A DNA stretch of 64,000 nt. It comes from Acidocella sp. Lineage in GTDB: Bacteria; Pseudomonadota; Alphaproteobacteria; Acetobacterales; Acetobacteraceae. Positions 27,592 through 37,196 of this stretch are shown here, piece after piece. The notes beneath the pieces were generated by a model. That model was not told where the DNA came from. It worked only from the letters and a program-made list of their open reading frames with translations, and did not search any database. Each line of letters opens with the position of its first letter. The stretch's first letter is position 1. The position numbers and the translations under genes are program-made. The stretch lies in NCBI GenBank assembly GCA_031291755.1, contig JARLIK010000002.1, positions 62,001 to 126,000 of the forward strand, given 5' to 3'.

Positions 27592-28965
27592 ATGGCAATA
27601 GTACCTGCATTACCGGGCAGTTGGCTCGATACAGGCGACAATGCCTGGCAGCTCACAGCGGCGACTTTCGTCGGCTTGCAGAGCGTGCCGGGTCTGGTCG
27701 TCCTCTATGGCGGCATCGTTAAAAAGAAATGGGCGATCAACTCCGCCTTCATGGCATTCTATGCGTTTGCCGCTGTTCTGATTGTGTGGGTTCTGTGGGC
27801 CTACAATATGTCGTTCGGCAAACCTTGGCTCACCATGCCGTTCATCGGCGGCGGCAACCAGTTTATCGGCCATCCTGGCCAGATTACCTCCGCCTGGAAC
27901 GAAACCAAAGAAGCGATCATCCCGGCTGCTGCCAGTGGCATGCCACCCATCGGCTTCCCGATGGCAACCATGGTGTTCTTCCAGTTTGTGTTCGCCGCCA
28001 TTACCGTGATCATTCTGCAAGGCTCGATCATCGGCCGTATGAACTTTAAGGCCTGGATGATCTTCGTGCCGGTCTGGATGAGCTTGATCTATCCGCTCGG
28101 CGCCTTCTCGCTTTGGGCTGGCGGCTGGCTGGGATCCATGGGCGTGGTCGACTACTCCGGTGGTTACGTTATTCATTTGACCGCCGCTGCCTCCGGCTTC
28201 ACCGCTGCTGCCGTGATCGGGCCGCGTATTGCGCGTGACCGCGAAAACTTCCAGCCGAACAATCTGCTCATCACCATGGTTGGTGCTGGCATTCTGTGGC
28301 TTGGCTGGGATGGCTTCAACGGTGGTGACCCATACTTCGCCAACGCTGATGCTGGCGCTGCCGTGCTGAACACCAACATCGCCACCGCTGCGGCGCTGCT
28401 GTCCTGGACCATGCTGGACGTATTCACCTACGGCAAGCCTTCCGTGCTGGGTGCTGTGAACGGCATGATTGCCGGCCTCGTCGCCATCACCCCGGCGGCT
28501 GGTTACATCAACGGCGCTGAAGCCATCGTGCTTGGCATTGTTGCTGGTATCATTCCCTGGATGTCCTGGAACCTGCTTGGCAAGACTTGGCTGTTCCGCA
28601 AGGTCGATGACTGCCTCGGCGTGTTCCATACCCATGGTGTGGCGGCTCTCGTCGGCGGCATTGGCACCGGTATCCTGGCTGACCCTGGCATGATCGAATA
28701 TTATGCAACGGGTAAAGACAGCGCCGTGAACGTCACGGGTGCATTGTTCGGCAATCTTCATCAGGTCGTTCTGCAATGCTACGGTGCTGCGTTCATCATC
28801 GTGGTCAACGTGATCGGCACCTTCATCATTCTCAAGCTCATCGGCCTGGTTGTGCCGCTGCGCTCCGATGATGAAACACTGATGATCGGTGACGATGCGA
28901 TCCATGGTGAAGAAGCCTACGCGATCTTCGCCGATGGCCAGAAGATCCCGGTGATGGGTGACTAA
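27592..28965 (+). CDS. amtB: Ammonium transporter
   Basis: Inner-membrane ammonium channel of the Amt/MEP/Rh family, 457 residues with about 11 membrane segments and no obvious cleaved signal peptide. Motifs include GLQSVPGLVVLYGGIVKKKWAINS, DYSGGYVIHLTAAASGFTAA (the D-x-A/S-G-G-x-V-V-H region), WLGWDGFNGGDPYFAN, and DDCLGVFHTHGVAALVGGIGTGILA with the pore histidine. The ATG at 27592 follows GGAGACG. There is no glnK next to it, unlike most amtB loci; the regulatory PII protein must be encoded elsewhere. Confidence 0.95.
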   Translation: MAIVPALPGSWLDTGDNAWQLTAATFVGLQSVPGLVVLYGGIVKKKWAINSAFMAFYAFAAVLIVWVLWAYNMSFGKPWLTMPFIGGGNQFIGHPGQITSAWNETKEAIIPAAASGMPPIGFPMATMVFFQFVFAAITVIILQGSIIGRMNFKAWMIFVPVWMSLIYPLGAFSLWAGGWLGSMGVVDYSGGYVIHLTAAASGFTAAAVIGPRIARDRENFQPNNLLITMVGAGILWLGWDGFNGGDPYFANADAGAAVLNTNIATAAALLSWTMLDVFTYGKPSVLGAVNGMIAGLVAITPAAGYINGAEAIVLGIVAGIIPWMSWNLLGKTWLFRKVDDCLGVFHTHGVAALVGGIGTGILADPGMIEYYATGKDSAVNVTGALFGNLHQVVLQCYGAAFIIVVNVIGTFIILKLIGLVVPLRSDDETLMIGDDAIHGEEAYAIFADGQKIPVMGD

Positions 28966-28977
28966 TCTCTAACAAAC

Positions 28978-29003
28978 CCGCCGCATCCTTTGGGGTGCGG
29001 CGG
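28978..29003 (+). terminator. Hairpin after amtB
   Basis: CCGCCGCA and TGCGGCGG form a perfect 8-bp GC-rich stem around a 10-nt loop, 13 nt after the amtB stop. Only a short ATTT follows, so it probably acts together with the next hairpin. Confidence 0.55.
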
Positions 29004-29021
29004 ATTTGCCTGTTGATTTGC

Positions 29022-29053
29022 AAAACCCTGCCCGCGAAAGCGGGCAGGGTTTT
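29022..29053. terminator. Bidirectional terminator between amtB and the che operon
   Basis: A perfect 14-bp stem (AAAACCCTGCCCGC and its complement) closes a GAAA tetraloop. It ends in TTTT on the plus strand and, because the left arm starts AAAA, also in UUUU when read on the minus strand. It lies between amtB and the last gene of the convergent chemotaxis operon and can serve both. Confidence 0.85.
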
Positions 29054-29070
29054 GGCGTTCGGTTTAGAGG

Positions 29071-29442
29071 CTAAAAAGTCTCCAGTTCCCCGGCAGGGTG
29101 ATGCTCCTGCGGGTTATGATGGCCCTGCAGCCGCCAGGCGAGTTCCGATAGTGTTACAGCGCTCAAGGCGGTGCGGGAATTGATCAGCCAGCCCGATGGC
29201 ACGGCATGGCCAAGTGATAGAAAAAACACCGCCAGCACACTCAGGCGCTGAGAGAGTAAATCCAGCATCTGCACGTTACGGTGGCAAAGCGGATCGTCAG
29301 CCAGCCGCAATAACGACGGGCCGAGGGTTGACTGCAACTGTTCGGCAAACTGACCCAACTCGGTCAGTTCATCGCTCACCGCGCTGATAAGACTGATCAG
29401 CGGTGTTTCGACTGTGCTTATCTGGGGTCGTAATTGTTCCAT
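29071..29442 (-). CDS. CheT/CheZ-like small chemotaxis protein
   Basis: The last gene of the che operon, 123 residues and mostly helical. I recognise no named family with certainty. QMLDLLSQRLSVL contains D61-LLS-Q65, the DxxxQ pattern that is the catalytic core of CheZ-type CheY phosphatases. The position directly after cheD is that of cheT in the Sinorhizobium che operon. The C-terminus ends GELETF, sharing ETF with the NWETF-type tether that binds CheR. It starts at the ATG at 29442, 16 nt after the cheD stop. No conventional cheZ is visible. A role in CheY-P turnover or CheR binding is inference. Confidence 0.7.
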   Translation of the reverse strand: MEQLRPQISTVETPLISLISAVSDELTELGQFAEQLQSTLGPSLLRLADDPLCHRNVQMLDLLSQRLSVLAVFFLSLGHAVPSGWLINSRTALSAVTLSELAWRLQGHHNPQEHHPAGELETF

Positions 29443-29458
29443 GGTGCGGCCGCCTTCG

Positions 29459-30022
29459 CTAAAATAATTCGAGTGCGCCAGCCTGAGCTGATGGCCTAGT
29501 GGGCACGAATTCGCGCTCTGGCCGCACGCTGGTCTGTTCGAGGCCAATGAGAACTTGCCTGGCCCGGCCTGAGACCGGCCAGAATTGAATGCGCCGTCCC
29601 TGGTTGCCGCGCAGACTGCCGCCGACAATGGCAATACCTTCAGCCCGCAGAAACCTCTCAGCAAAAGCGGCGTTCAAATCACCAATATCTGTCAGCCCTT
29701 TGATCATCCGCGCACCGCCAAATAGTTTCGCCTGCAGCCGGCGCCGGTCTGCGCCTTGTTGCAGCAGGCCATTCACCAGCAGTTCCATGGCGTGCACGCC
29801 ATGGCGCATGGCGGCGCCCCCAGGTTGCGGGTGCCGGCTGTCAACGCCGGGCAACAAAAAATGATTCATCCCGCCCAGCCCCGCGAGGGAATCCCATAGG
29901 CAGGCAGCAACGCACGAGCCAAGAATGGTGGTGAGTTTGGTGCGCGGGTCGTTATTCACCTGATACTCGCCCTGCACAATGTTCAGGCTGCGTTCTTCCA
30001 GCAGCGGTGTATAAATTTTCAT
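29459..30022 (-). CDS. cheD: Chemoreceptor glutamine deamidase CheD
   Basis: Deamidates Gln residues in chemoreceptor methylation helices. It has 187 residues. The catalytic Cys is C37 in [12 protein letters not shown] and the His is H54 in [10 protein letters not shown]. The distal Thr region is near [15 protein letters not shown]. The start codon overlaps the cheB stop (ATGA), so the two adaptation enzymes are translationally coupled. An in-frame N-terminal extension is not needed. Confidence 0.93.
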   Translation of the reverse strand: MKIYTPLLEERSLNIVQGEYQVNNDPRTKLTTILGSCVAACLWDSLAGLGGMNHFLLPGVDSRHPQPGGAAMRHGVHAMELLVNGLLQQGADRRRLQAKLFGGARMIKGLTDIGDLNAAFAERFLRAEGIAIVGGSLRGNQGRRIQFWPVSGRARQVLIGLEQTSVRPEREFVPTRPSAQAGALELF

Positions 30023-31050
30023 CCCACGGTCTCCCGACGGGCGGCCTGGGCGTGTTGCAGAATTTGCGCGGCTATTCGCTCCAGTGAATATTGCTGTGCC
30101 ACCGCCCCTATTTCAAAGGCCACCTTGGGCATACCATAAACCACACAGCTTGCTTCATCCTGGCCGATGGTTTCAGCTCCTGCACGCCGCATCTCAAGCA
30201 AGCCTGCTGCGCCATCACGGCCCATGCCGGTCAGGATCACACCGATGGCCTTCGCCTTGAATTGCCGTGCGACGGCGTTGAACATCATGTCAACCGACGG
30301 GCAATGTCCATTGACTCGATCGCCGTGATTTAACTGGCAACGCGGCTCCGGATAGTTCTTTACCTCCAGATGTGCATCGCCGGGGGCCACATAGATATGG
30401 CCGGGCTTGATCAACGCGCCATCGGTGGCTTGTGCGACATGCGCAGCGCATAGCCGGTTCAGCCGCTCGGCAAAGCTTTTGGTGAAATTGGCCGGCATAT
30501 GCTGGCTGATCAAGGTGGGCGGACAATTCACTGGAAAATGCGACAGAATTTCCACCAGCGCCTCGACACCGCCGGTTGAAGAGCCGATGGCGACAACACG
30601 GCCATTGGGTACAAAACTTCCCGCCGGGGGCTGGGCCGCTGGCTTCCGGAGCAGCGGCGTGCGGCGGGAACGTGATGCAGCCTTCACTTTTTCGACAAGC
30701 GATTCAAAACTGTCGCTGTGCTGACGGGTGGGTTTGGCGACGCAATCGAACGCGCCAAATTCCAGCGCACGTAAGTTTATATCGGCGCCTTTCTGGGTCA
30801 ATGTTGAAACCATGATCACCGGCGTTGGCCGCAGGCGCATGATTCTTTCAAGAAAATCCAGCCCGTTCATGTTCGGCATCTCGATGTCGAGCGTTATGAC
30901 ATCCGGATACAGCAGCTTGATGGCACGCCGCGCCTCGTTCGGGTCAGACGCTTCGCCGACAATTTCAATCATCGGGTCAGCCCGCAAAGTGGCCGAAATC
31001 AGGCGGCGCATGGTTGGCGAATCATCGACCACCAGAACGCGGATGCTCAT
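30019..31050 (-). CDS. cheB: Chemotaxis response regulator protein-glutamate methylesterase CheB
   Basis: Removes methyl groups from chemoreceptors once phosphorylated by CheA. It has 343 residues: an N-terminal receiver domain ([13 protein letters not shown], phosphoacceptor D55 in [13 protein letters not shown]), a linker, and a C-terminal esterase domain with the Ser-His-Asp triad in [18 protein letters not shown] and [10 protein letters not shown]. The ATG at 31050 overlaps the cheR stop. The longer reading frame upstream antisense-extends over cheR and is not the start. Confidence 0.95.
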   Translation of the reverse strand: MSIRVLVVDDSPTMRRLISATLRADPMIEIVGEASDPNEARRAIKLLYPDVITLDIEMPNMNGLDFLERIMRLRPTPVIMVSTLTQKGADINLRALEFGAFDCVAKPTRQHSDSFESLVEKVKAASRSRRTPLLRKPAAQPPAGSFVPNGRVVAIGSSTGGVEALVEILSHFPVNCPPTLISQHMPANFTKSFAERLNRLCAAHVAQATDGALIKPGHIYVAPGDAHLEVKNYPEPRCQLNHGDRVNGHCPSVDMMFNAVARQFKAKAIGVILTGMGRDGAAGLLEMRRAGAETIGQDEASCVVYGMPKVAFEIGAVAQQYSLERIAAQILQHAQAARRETVG

Positions 31051-31958
31051 GGTGCAACCCGCGTGCCGTGCGCATGACGATAGATGGTAACTCCATCGCT
31101 GCGCAACAGCGCCTCGGCGGGACCAGAAATTCGCTCGGAATGACCGATGTATAAGGCGGCTTCTGGTGCCAATAATGGCACCATCCGGCTCCATACCCGG
31201 CTCTGCGTTTCATTATCAAAATAGATCACCACGTTCCGGCAGAAAATGGCATGGAACAAGCCACGCATTGGCCAATTGCCCATTAGGTTTAGTTTGCGGA
31301 ACCGCACGAGGGTACGTAACTCGGCATTGGCCCGCATCTCGCCCGAGCCACTCGCGACGGGTGAAAACCATCGCTGTACCATCGTAGGTGGAACGGCGTT
31401 CAAAGCTGATTTATCATAATTGCCGGCCTCGCCAAGCGCGATCATATTCGGATCGATATCGCTCGCCAAAATTTTTATGTTGTAATTTGCAGCCTCGGGC
31501 AGCAGGCTCAATATGGTTAGCCCAATGGAATAAGGCTCCTGCCCGCTGGAGCAGGCGGAGGACCATATCCGGATGGGTTGGCCAAGCTTTGCCTGATGAA
31601 TGAGCTTGGGCAAAATATGCAACTTCAGATGCTCGAAATGATGTGGCTCTCGAAAAAACTTGGTTACGTTGGTAGTCAGGGCGGCGATCATGGCGTCACG
31701 TTCATTGCGGCCTGGCGGACTGCTATGGTCTCTGATTACATTGCAATATTCATGAAAATTATTAAGCCCCAGCAAGCGCAGCCGCTTTGCCAGGCGCGAA
31801 TAAACCAGGTTCACTTTGTTCTCGGGCAATGCAATGCCGGCCTCGCGATGCATGACAGCGGCGATCTCTGCAAAATCCTTTGCAGTTAGACAAAACTCAC
31901 CGCTACTCACCAGATTGTCGCGCGTATGCGGCTTCACTTGAGTATCCACATTGGTCAT
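31047..31958 (-). CDS. cheR: Chemoreceptor methyltransferase CheR
   Basis: SAM-dependent methylation of receptor glutamates, 303 residues. An N-terminal helical domain ([23 protein letters not shown]) is followed by the catalytic domain with [21 protein letters not shown] (SAM motif), [18 protein letters not shown], and [18 protein letters not shown]. Its start overlaps cheW and its stop overlaps cheB, each by 4 nt. The receptor encoded upstream ends in NWDEF, a pentapeptide suited to docking this enzyme. Confidence 0.95.
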   Translation of the reverse strand: MTNVDTQVKPHTRDNLVSSGEFCLTAKDFAEIAAVMHREAGIALPENKVNLVYSRLAKRLRLLGLNNFHEYCNVIRDHSSPPGRNERDAMIAALTTNVTKFFREPHHFEHLKLHILPKLIHQAKLGQPIRIWSSACSSGQEPYSIGLTILSLLPEAANYNIKILASDIDPNMIALGEAGNYDKSALNAVPPTMVQRWFSPVASGSGEMRANAELRTLVRFRKLNLMGNWPMRGLFHAIFCRNVVIYFDNETQSRVWSRMVPLLAPEAALYIGHSERISGPAEALLRSDGVTIYRHAHGTRVAP

Positions 31959-32419
31959 GCGGCCTCAAGCTCATGGTCGGGTAGAACATGGTCGAGTGCG
32001 AGCAGGCTGATCATGCGGCCTTCTACGGGCAGTAGCCCGCGCACGAAGGTTTTCACCAGGTCTGAGGCAACGTCTGGCGTCGGTTGAATATGCTCCTCAT
32101 TCAAGGTTAAAATATCGGATACCGCGTCGACCAGCAGGCCAATCTGCTGCTGCCCGATTTGCGCAACGATGATGACATTGCGTGCCGTCGGTTCGCTGCT
32201 TGGCAGTCCCAGCCTGATAGCGAGATCAATAATGGGTAGCACAGCACCACGTAGATTAATTACGCCGCGCAGATAATCCGGCGAGTGTGGCAGCGCAGTT
32301 GCCACTGTCCAACCGCGGATTTCGCGGACGGCCATGATATTGATACAGAATTCCTGCTGACCGATGCGAAAGGCGATCAGTTCACGCGCCTTCACGTCGG
32401 GTGCAAATGCTTGGCTCAT
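31955..32419 (-). CDS. cheW: Chemotaxis adaptor CheW
   Basis: Couples CheA to receptors in the signalling array. It has 154 residues and is a single SH3-like CheW domain: [48 protein letters not shown], and [22 protein letters not shown] are family-defining. Its ATG is 3 nt after the cheA stop, and its TGA overlaps cheR. Confidence 0.95.
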   Translation of the reverse strand: MSQAFAPDVKARELIAFRIGQQEFCINIMAVREIRGWTVATALPHSPDYLRGVINLRGAVLPIIDLAIRLGLPSSEPTARNVIIVAQIGQQQIGLLVDAVSDILTLNEEHIQPTPDVASDLVKTFVRGLLPVEGRMISLLALDHVLPDHELEAA

Positions 32420-32422
32420 TGC

Positions 32423-34525
32423 TCAACTCGCTTCCATAAGAGTAACAACTGCTCGCATCGATTCAATTCGCGGCGACTCGGCACGCGAAGTCGACACAAT
32501 TGAATCGACATCTAAAATCAATGCGACTCTACCATCGCCCATCACGGTCGCTGCCGCGATGCCTGGAACGGCCTGATAGTTTGCCTCGAGACTTTTGATT
32601 ACGACCTGCCGTTGGCTTTGAATTGTATCAAACAGCAGGACCGCCTGCGAACCGCCTTCACATTCAACAAGCAAAGCAACCGATCTTGTCGGTTCGATAG
32701 CTTCGCTGCGGTAGCCAAGTGCTAGTGCTACATCGACCATCGGAACATAGCCGCCGCGCAATGATAGCACCCGTACTTTGCTATCGAGCGGATGCACATC
32801 ATTAGCACGTGGCTGTAAGGTTTCCAATATCGCGCCGAGGGGCACAATAAGAGTATGCGTGGCGGCAGTAACCACCATCCCGTCAAGCACTGCGAGGGTA
32901 AGAGGCAAACTTAAGGTAAATGTTGATCCGATGCCGGGTTTCGATGAAATTGAAATCCGCCCGCCAAGCGCTTGTACCGAGCGGCGAACAACATCCATAC
33001 CGACACCGCGGCCAGAAATGTCAGTCACAGCACTGGCCGTTGAAAATCCAGGCATGAAGATCAGATTATCAATCTCATCATCAGTCAAGGTGGCGTCTGC
33101 GTTGATTAAACCATTTTCGAGAGCCTTGGCTTTTACGCGATTGCGATTAATGCCGGCGCCATCGTCGGCCACTTCCACGACAATGCGCCCGGAGCGGTGT
33201 AAGGCAGCCAGTCGCACTGTACCCTCAGCCGGCTTGCCGGATGCCCGCCTGACTTCCGGTGTTTCAAGTCCGTGATCAATGGCATTACGAATCATGTGAG
33301 TCAGCGGATCGGAAATTCGTTCTATGACCGTTTTGTCAACTTCAGTGCTTTCACCCTCGGTTAATAGCCGTACCTGCTTGCCAGTTTGCGCGGCAACTTC
33401 GCGTACCAGCCGTGGCATGCGTTGAAACACCGAGCGTACTGGCTGAGCCCGGATGGCCATCACGCTATCCTGAATCTCACGTGTTAAATTCTCAAGTTCT
33501 TCTAAGGCCACCGCCACGCCAGAAGCCCGGACAATGCCAGCTTCCAGAACACGCTGGCTTAACATGGCTTCATTGATGACAAGCTCGCCTACCAAGTCGA
33601 TCATGCGATCAACACGTTCAAGATCGACACGAATGGTGGCGGTGGTTGCAGAGTCTTGCTTTGCTACCGAATTGTCAAGTTTTGCCGTGATCTCTAACTT
33701 TTCGTTGGTTGGCAGTATGGGGACCGGTTCAATAGGGTTGGAAGGAAAGAATTCGAAGCCTTCAAAAAACGCTGGAGGTTCGTCCGGCATATCGGTGCTA
33801 ACAGGCATAGCAATGATGCTGAGATCGCAGTCTCCTTCGACAAACTCAAAAACATCGCGCACGGAGGCTTCGTCGCATTCTGATTTCAAAATGATAGTCC
33901 AACTCAAGTATGCTCCATCAGGATCGATTTGATGAAGCTCCGGCAAGCGGCTCGCATTCAGCATAACCTCAACCTCACCCAGACGGCGCAGGTCACGCAA
34001 CAGCAAGGCAGGTTCGTTAGCTTTCGCATATAGCTCGGGATGGGGACAAAATGTAATTTGCCAATTATGCGCATGCGAAGGCGCTAACGTTGGGGCTGGT
34101 GCATTGACGATGGTAGCAAACTGTAAACTTGATTCAGCAGACTCTTGATTTAATTTCGTGAGTTCTCCGATAAGTCCACTCGTTTGTTCTTCACTAAAAA
34201 TTGTATTTTCTCGCGCGGCGTGGACCAGATCAGCCAATACGTCTGCTGCCCGCAGTAGAGTGAGCATTACAGTTGGCGTCGAAACCATCCGGCCGCAACG
34301 TACGCTGTCAAGGGTTGTCTCAAAGGCATGTGCAAACCTTACTAACCCATCCAGTCCAAATATACCGGCCCCACCCTTAATTGAGTGCACGGCACGAAAC
34401 ACGGCATTCACGGTATCCGCAGACTGAGTTTCTGCTTGCATGTGAAGCAGTCCGGTTTCGAGTTCACCTAGTTGCTCATTACATTCCTGAAAGAACGTCT
34501 CGCGAATTTCCTCCATTGGGTCCAT
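32423..34525 (-). CDS. cheA: Chemotaxis histidine kinase CheA
   Basis: Autophosphorylating kinase that feeds CheY and CheB. It has 700 residues: P1 Hpt (H47 in RAVHSIKGGAGIFGL), a P2-like CheY-binding region (about 155-240), P3 dimerisation helices (RVDRMIDLVGELVINEAML), P4 ATPase (N box MIRNAIDHGLETPEVR, G1 VADDGAGINRNRV, G2 GRGVGMDVVRRSV), and P5 CheW-like domain (DGMVVTAATHTLIVPLGAI). The ATG at 34525 is preceded by an in-frame TTG. It lies 16 nt after cheY. Confidence 0.96.
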   Translation of the reverse strand: MDPMEEIRETFFQECNEQLGELETGLLHMQAETQSADTVNAVFRAVHSIKGGAGIFGLDGLVRFAHAFETTLDSVRCGRMVSTPTVMLTLLRAADVLADLVHAARENTIFSEEQTSGLIGELTKLNQESAESSLQFATIVNAPAPTLAPSHAHNWQITFCPHPELYAKANEPALLLRDLRRLGEVEVMLNASRLPELHQIDPDGAYLSWTIILKSECDEASVRDVFEFVEGDCDLSIIAMPVSTDMPDEPPAFFEGFEFFPSNPIEPVPILPTNEKLEITAKLDNSVAKQDSATTATIRVDLERVDRMIDLVGELVINEAMLSQRVLEAGIVRASGVAVALEELENLTREIQDSVMAIRAQPVRSVFQRMPRLVREVAAQTGKQVRLLTEGESTEVDKTVIERISDPLTHMIRNAIDHGLETPEVRRASGKPAEGTVRLAALHRSGRIVVEVADDGAGINRNRVKAKALENGLINADATLTDDEIDNLIFMPGFSTASAVTDISGRGVGMDVVRRSVQALGGRISISSKPGIGSTFTLSLPLTLAVLDGMVVTAATHTLIVPLGAILETLQPRANDVHPLDSKVRVLSLRGGYVPMVDVALALGYRSEAIEPTRSVALLVECEGGSQAVLLFDTIQSQRQVVIKSLEANYQAVPGIAAATVMGDGRVALILDVDSIVSTSRAESPRIESMRAVVTLMEAS

Positions 34526-34541
34526 CAACGCTGCTCCTGTT

Positions 34542-34907
34542 TCAGGCCGCTACACGGCGGATGGCGTCCACCAGTTTCACCGGATCAAATGGCTTCACAA
34601 TCCATCCGGTAGCGCCCGCGGCTTTGGCGCGGCTTTTCTTTTCAGAATCAACCTCCGTGGTCAGAACCAATACGGGCATTGATTTGTGATCGATATGGCG
34701 GCGGATGGCTTCGATAAACCCAAAGCCATCAAGTCGTGGCATGTTGAGGTCAGTCACGATAACGTCAGGCTGTTCTGTCTTCAAAACTTCCAGCCCATCG
34801 AGCCCATCTTCGGCTTGGAGAACCCGGAACCCAGCCTTTAGAAGTGAATGCTTCAACATGTCGCGCATGGTACGTGAATCATCAACGGTAAGAACAGTTT
34901 TATTCAT
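34542..34907 (-). CDS. cheY: CheY-type response regulator
   Basis: Single-domain receiver of 121 residues that carries phosphate from CheA to the motor or acts as a phosphate sink. Acidic pocket D9-D10 (VDDSRTMRD), phosphoacceptor D53 (TDLNMPRLDG), T83 (LTTE) and K105 (VKPFD) are all present. The start overlaps the STAS gene by 4 nt, and cheA follows. A second receiver of the same length lies upstream of the receptor gene. Confidence 0.94.
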   Translation of the reverse strand: MNKTVLTVDDSRTMRDMLKHSLLKAGFRVLQAEDGLDGLEVLKTEQPDVIVTDLNMPRLDGFGFIEAIRRHIDHKSMPVLVLTTEVDSEKKSRAKAAGATGWIVKPFDPVKLVDAIRRVAA

Positions 34908-35224
34908 GGCGTTATCTCCCTTTGATCAGAGAATAACTCTGGTGAGACACCGAGCAATTCGATGCCAGCGGTAAGTTCATCCGACATTGGCAAGATGGTA
35001 AATTGAAGCTGATCGGTGCGCCAGGCTGCCTGCGCCGCAAGAAGGATTTGCAAATACTGTGCGCCAAATTTTCGAACTTCAGCGCCGCTTAATTGCAGAT
35101 CAGCTCCACGATGAGATAGAAATGAATTAATCAGATCAGAGATTGTGCTTGCACTAAATGATGCTGGCAACTCGGTGAAATCGGTGCGATCCACGGATTT
35201 TTTTGACGGCTTATTAGAATTCAT
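34904..35224 (-). CDS. STAS-domain protein of the che operon
   Basis: A 106-residue protein with a STAS (anti-sigma-factor antagonist) fold: FTELPASFSASTISDLINSFLSHRGADLQLSGAEVRKFGAQYLQILLAA. In place of the usual phosphorylatable Ser, the loop reads LSGAEVRKFGAQ, as in many chemotaxis STAS proteins. The same position, between the receptor and cheY, is held by CheS/orf2-like proteins in rhizobial che operons, where CheS assists phosphate turnover of the sink regulator. The homology is likely; the exact role is not visible. Its start lies 11 nt inside the receptor gene. Confidence 0.8.
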   Translation of the reverse strand: MNSNKPSKKSVDRTDFTELPASFSASTISDLINSFLSHRGADLQLSGAEVRKFGAQYLQILLAAQAAWRTDQLQFTILPMSDELTAGIELLGVSPELFSDQREITP

Positions 35225-37196
35225 CCCAATTATCCTCTGCCGCCGCCGCTGCTGTGTTGGTTGTTCGCCGCTTTTGTGAAGCTATGCCGGCTGCAGATAA
35301 TCCAGAAGACAAAGTTGATTTTCTGGCTAATGGTTTTAGCGTGTCTGATATATTTTTTGGAACGGCTTTTAATGACAGGCGTTGTACAGAAGCCTGCATG
35401 ATTTCTCCTATTTCAAATTGATTTATCAGCCGCGCCAGTTCTTCGGCTTCGTTGGCCAAACCATGGCTGGCGGCGGTAGATTCTTCGACCATGGCGGCAT
35501 TTTGCTGTGTTACCTGGTCCATCTGTGTAACCGCAATATTGACCTGGCTGAGGCCAGACGATTGTTCAAGCGTAGAGGCCGCCATCTCGATCAAAAGCCC
35601 ATTGAGCTTGCTGATCTGCTCAACGATTCGATTCAACGAATTGCCGGTCTCTCCTACCAAACGGACTCCTTTGCTAACCTGGGTATTGGATTCCGAAATC
35701 AGTAATTTGATTTCCCGCGCTGCATCGGCGGATCGCTGTGCTAAGGCCCGTACCTCCGTGGCGACCACAGCGAAGCCTCGCCCGGCGTCTCCGGCGCGGG
35801 CTGCTTCAACTCCGGCATTGAGGGCGAGAAGATTTGTCTGAAAGGCAATTTCATCGATAACGCTGATAATGTTGCTAATTTTTTTCGACGATAGCTCAAT
35901 GCCGCCCATGGCTGATACGGTTTCTTTGAGTACGCTGCTCGAGCGGTCAGCATCGGACTTTGCGGCTGCGACAGCAGTGCGTGCGGCCTCAGCATTGTCT
36001 GCTGATCTTTTTACAGTCTCAGTAATTTGACCGAGCGCCGCAGCGGTTTGTTCAAGGCTGGCCGCTTGCTGTTCAGTACGGCGCGCTAGATCATCAGATG
36101 CGCGTGTCATTTCGCCGGTCCCGGCTCGTACCGCCATAATATTGCCAGTGATAGATTGAACGGTCGTCTGCAATGTCGTCATCGCGGCATTGAAATCGCG
36201 GTATAGTTGCTGGTATTCCTCGCTGAATGTGCTGGTCAGCCTGTACATTAATTGACCGCTGGCCAGCTTTCCGAGACCATCCGCTAAGGCATTGACGACA
36301 GTCTGTAGGTTCTGGGCAGAAATCTGCTGCTCAGTTTCGATGCGCTGTTGTTCCGCAGTGGTTGCCTGACGTTGTAATTCAGCATCCCGCTCAAGCTTAA
36401 TTTTTTCTAATCCCGCCTCTTTGAATTTTAACAATGTCCTAGCCATCAGTCCGACTTCGTCGCGGCGTTTTAAGCCCGGAATATCAGCCTGATAACCATT
36501 GCTGGATAGATGATCCATGGTTCCCAATAGAGCCTTCAACGGTGCCACGATCCATCGGCGAATTGCAAAATCGCCACCGACCAGGACGAGCAGAAGTCCA
36601 AATAGAATAAAACCGTAGGTTATCATGATAGTGCGTCGTGTGCTGCTGTTTAAATCTGCCAAATCACGATCGGCTTGCGCCTGTAGGCTTTTCTTCTCCG
36701 CAATCATGTCCTGCACCATCACCGGGAATGACGGAGCGCAGTGCCCCAAAAATTCTGTTTGCGCAGCCATGTTAGCATCAGCGAGGGTAGTGCTTTTGCC
36801 CATAGCAAGAGCTGACTGGCAATCTTGACTGAAAATGCTGTCAGCCCGCCGCTTCAATGCGATGATATCAGTTTGATGCCGGGGATCGAGCAAGGCGGCG
36901 TGATTCATATTGATATCAAATGTTGTGTTATCCGTGGCGAGAGAGGCTAATGCGGTTTGCTTGCCTATGGTAGTTGTTTCAATCAAAAACTGAGCGACAT
37001 CCTCGCGTCCGGCGACAAAGGCGCGGTTTGCAGATGCCAGCAATGTCGCTGCGGTTGCGGTGCCTTGTGCTACGTTAATATAGCCGGTTTGAATTACCGA
37101 CATCTGAGAGGTCGAATAATATATAGAAATGATGACGAAGAACCCGAAGGTGCCCAAGATTGTTAGGAATTTGCCGATAATCGGAATGTTTTTCAC
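35214..37196 (-). CDS. Methyl-accepting chemotaxis protein with C-terminal NWDEF tether
   Basis: Transmembrane chemoreceptor of 660 residues. Membrane segments lie at about 9-27 and 190-210, flanking a helical periplasmic sensor domain with two Cys. A HAMP domain (RRWIVAPLKALLGTMDHL), a second coiled helix with another HAMP-like stretch, and the signalling hairpin with the tip EIAFQTNLLALNAGVEAARAG follow. The last residues NWDEF fit the CheR/CheB-binding pentapeptide of high-abundance receptors. The ligand is unknown. It is the first structural gene of the operon before the STAS gene, 179 nt downstream of a receiver gene. Confidence 0.94.
   Translation of the reverse strand: MKNIPIIGKFLTILGTFGFFVIISIYYSTSQMSVIQTGYINVAQGTATAATLLASANRAFVAGREDVAQFLIETTTIGKQTALASLATDNTTFDINMNHAALLDPRHQTDIIALKRRADSIFSQDCQSALAMGKSTTLADANMAAQTEFLGHCAPSFPVMVQDMIAEKKSLQAQADRDLADLNSSTRRTIMITYGFILFGLLLVLVGGDFAIRRWIVAPLKALLGTMDHLSSNGYQADIPGLKRRDEVGLMARTLLKFKEAGLEKIKLERDAELQRQATTAEQQRIETEQQISAQNLQTVVNALADGLGKLASGQLMYRLTSTFSEEYQQLYRDFNAAMTTLQTTVQSITGNIMAVRAGTGEMTRASDDLARRTEQQAASLEQTAAALGQITETVKRSADNAEAARTAVAAAKSDADRSSSVLKETVSAMGGIELSSKKISNIISVIDEIAFQTNLLALNAGVEAARAGDAGRGFAVVATEVRALAQRSADAAREIKLLISESNTQVSKGVRLVGETGNSLNRIVEQISKLNGLLIEMAASTLEQSSGLSQVNIAVTQMDQVTQQNAAMVEESTAASHGLANEAEELARLINQFEIGEIMQASVQRLSLKAVPKNISDTLKPLARKSTLSSGLSAAGIASQKRRTTNTAAAAAEDNWDEF

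Noticed and set aside
27610-28905. 431-codon minus-strand frame over amtB
   Set aside because: It covers the whole transporter gene in mirror frame and reads as a His/Asp-rich soluble string without motifs.
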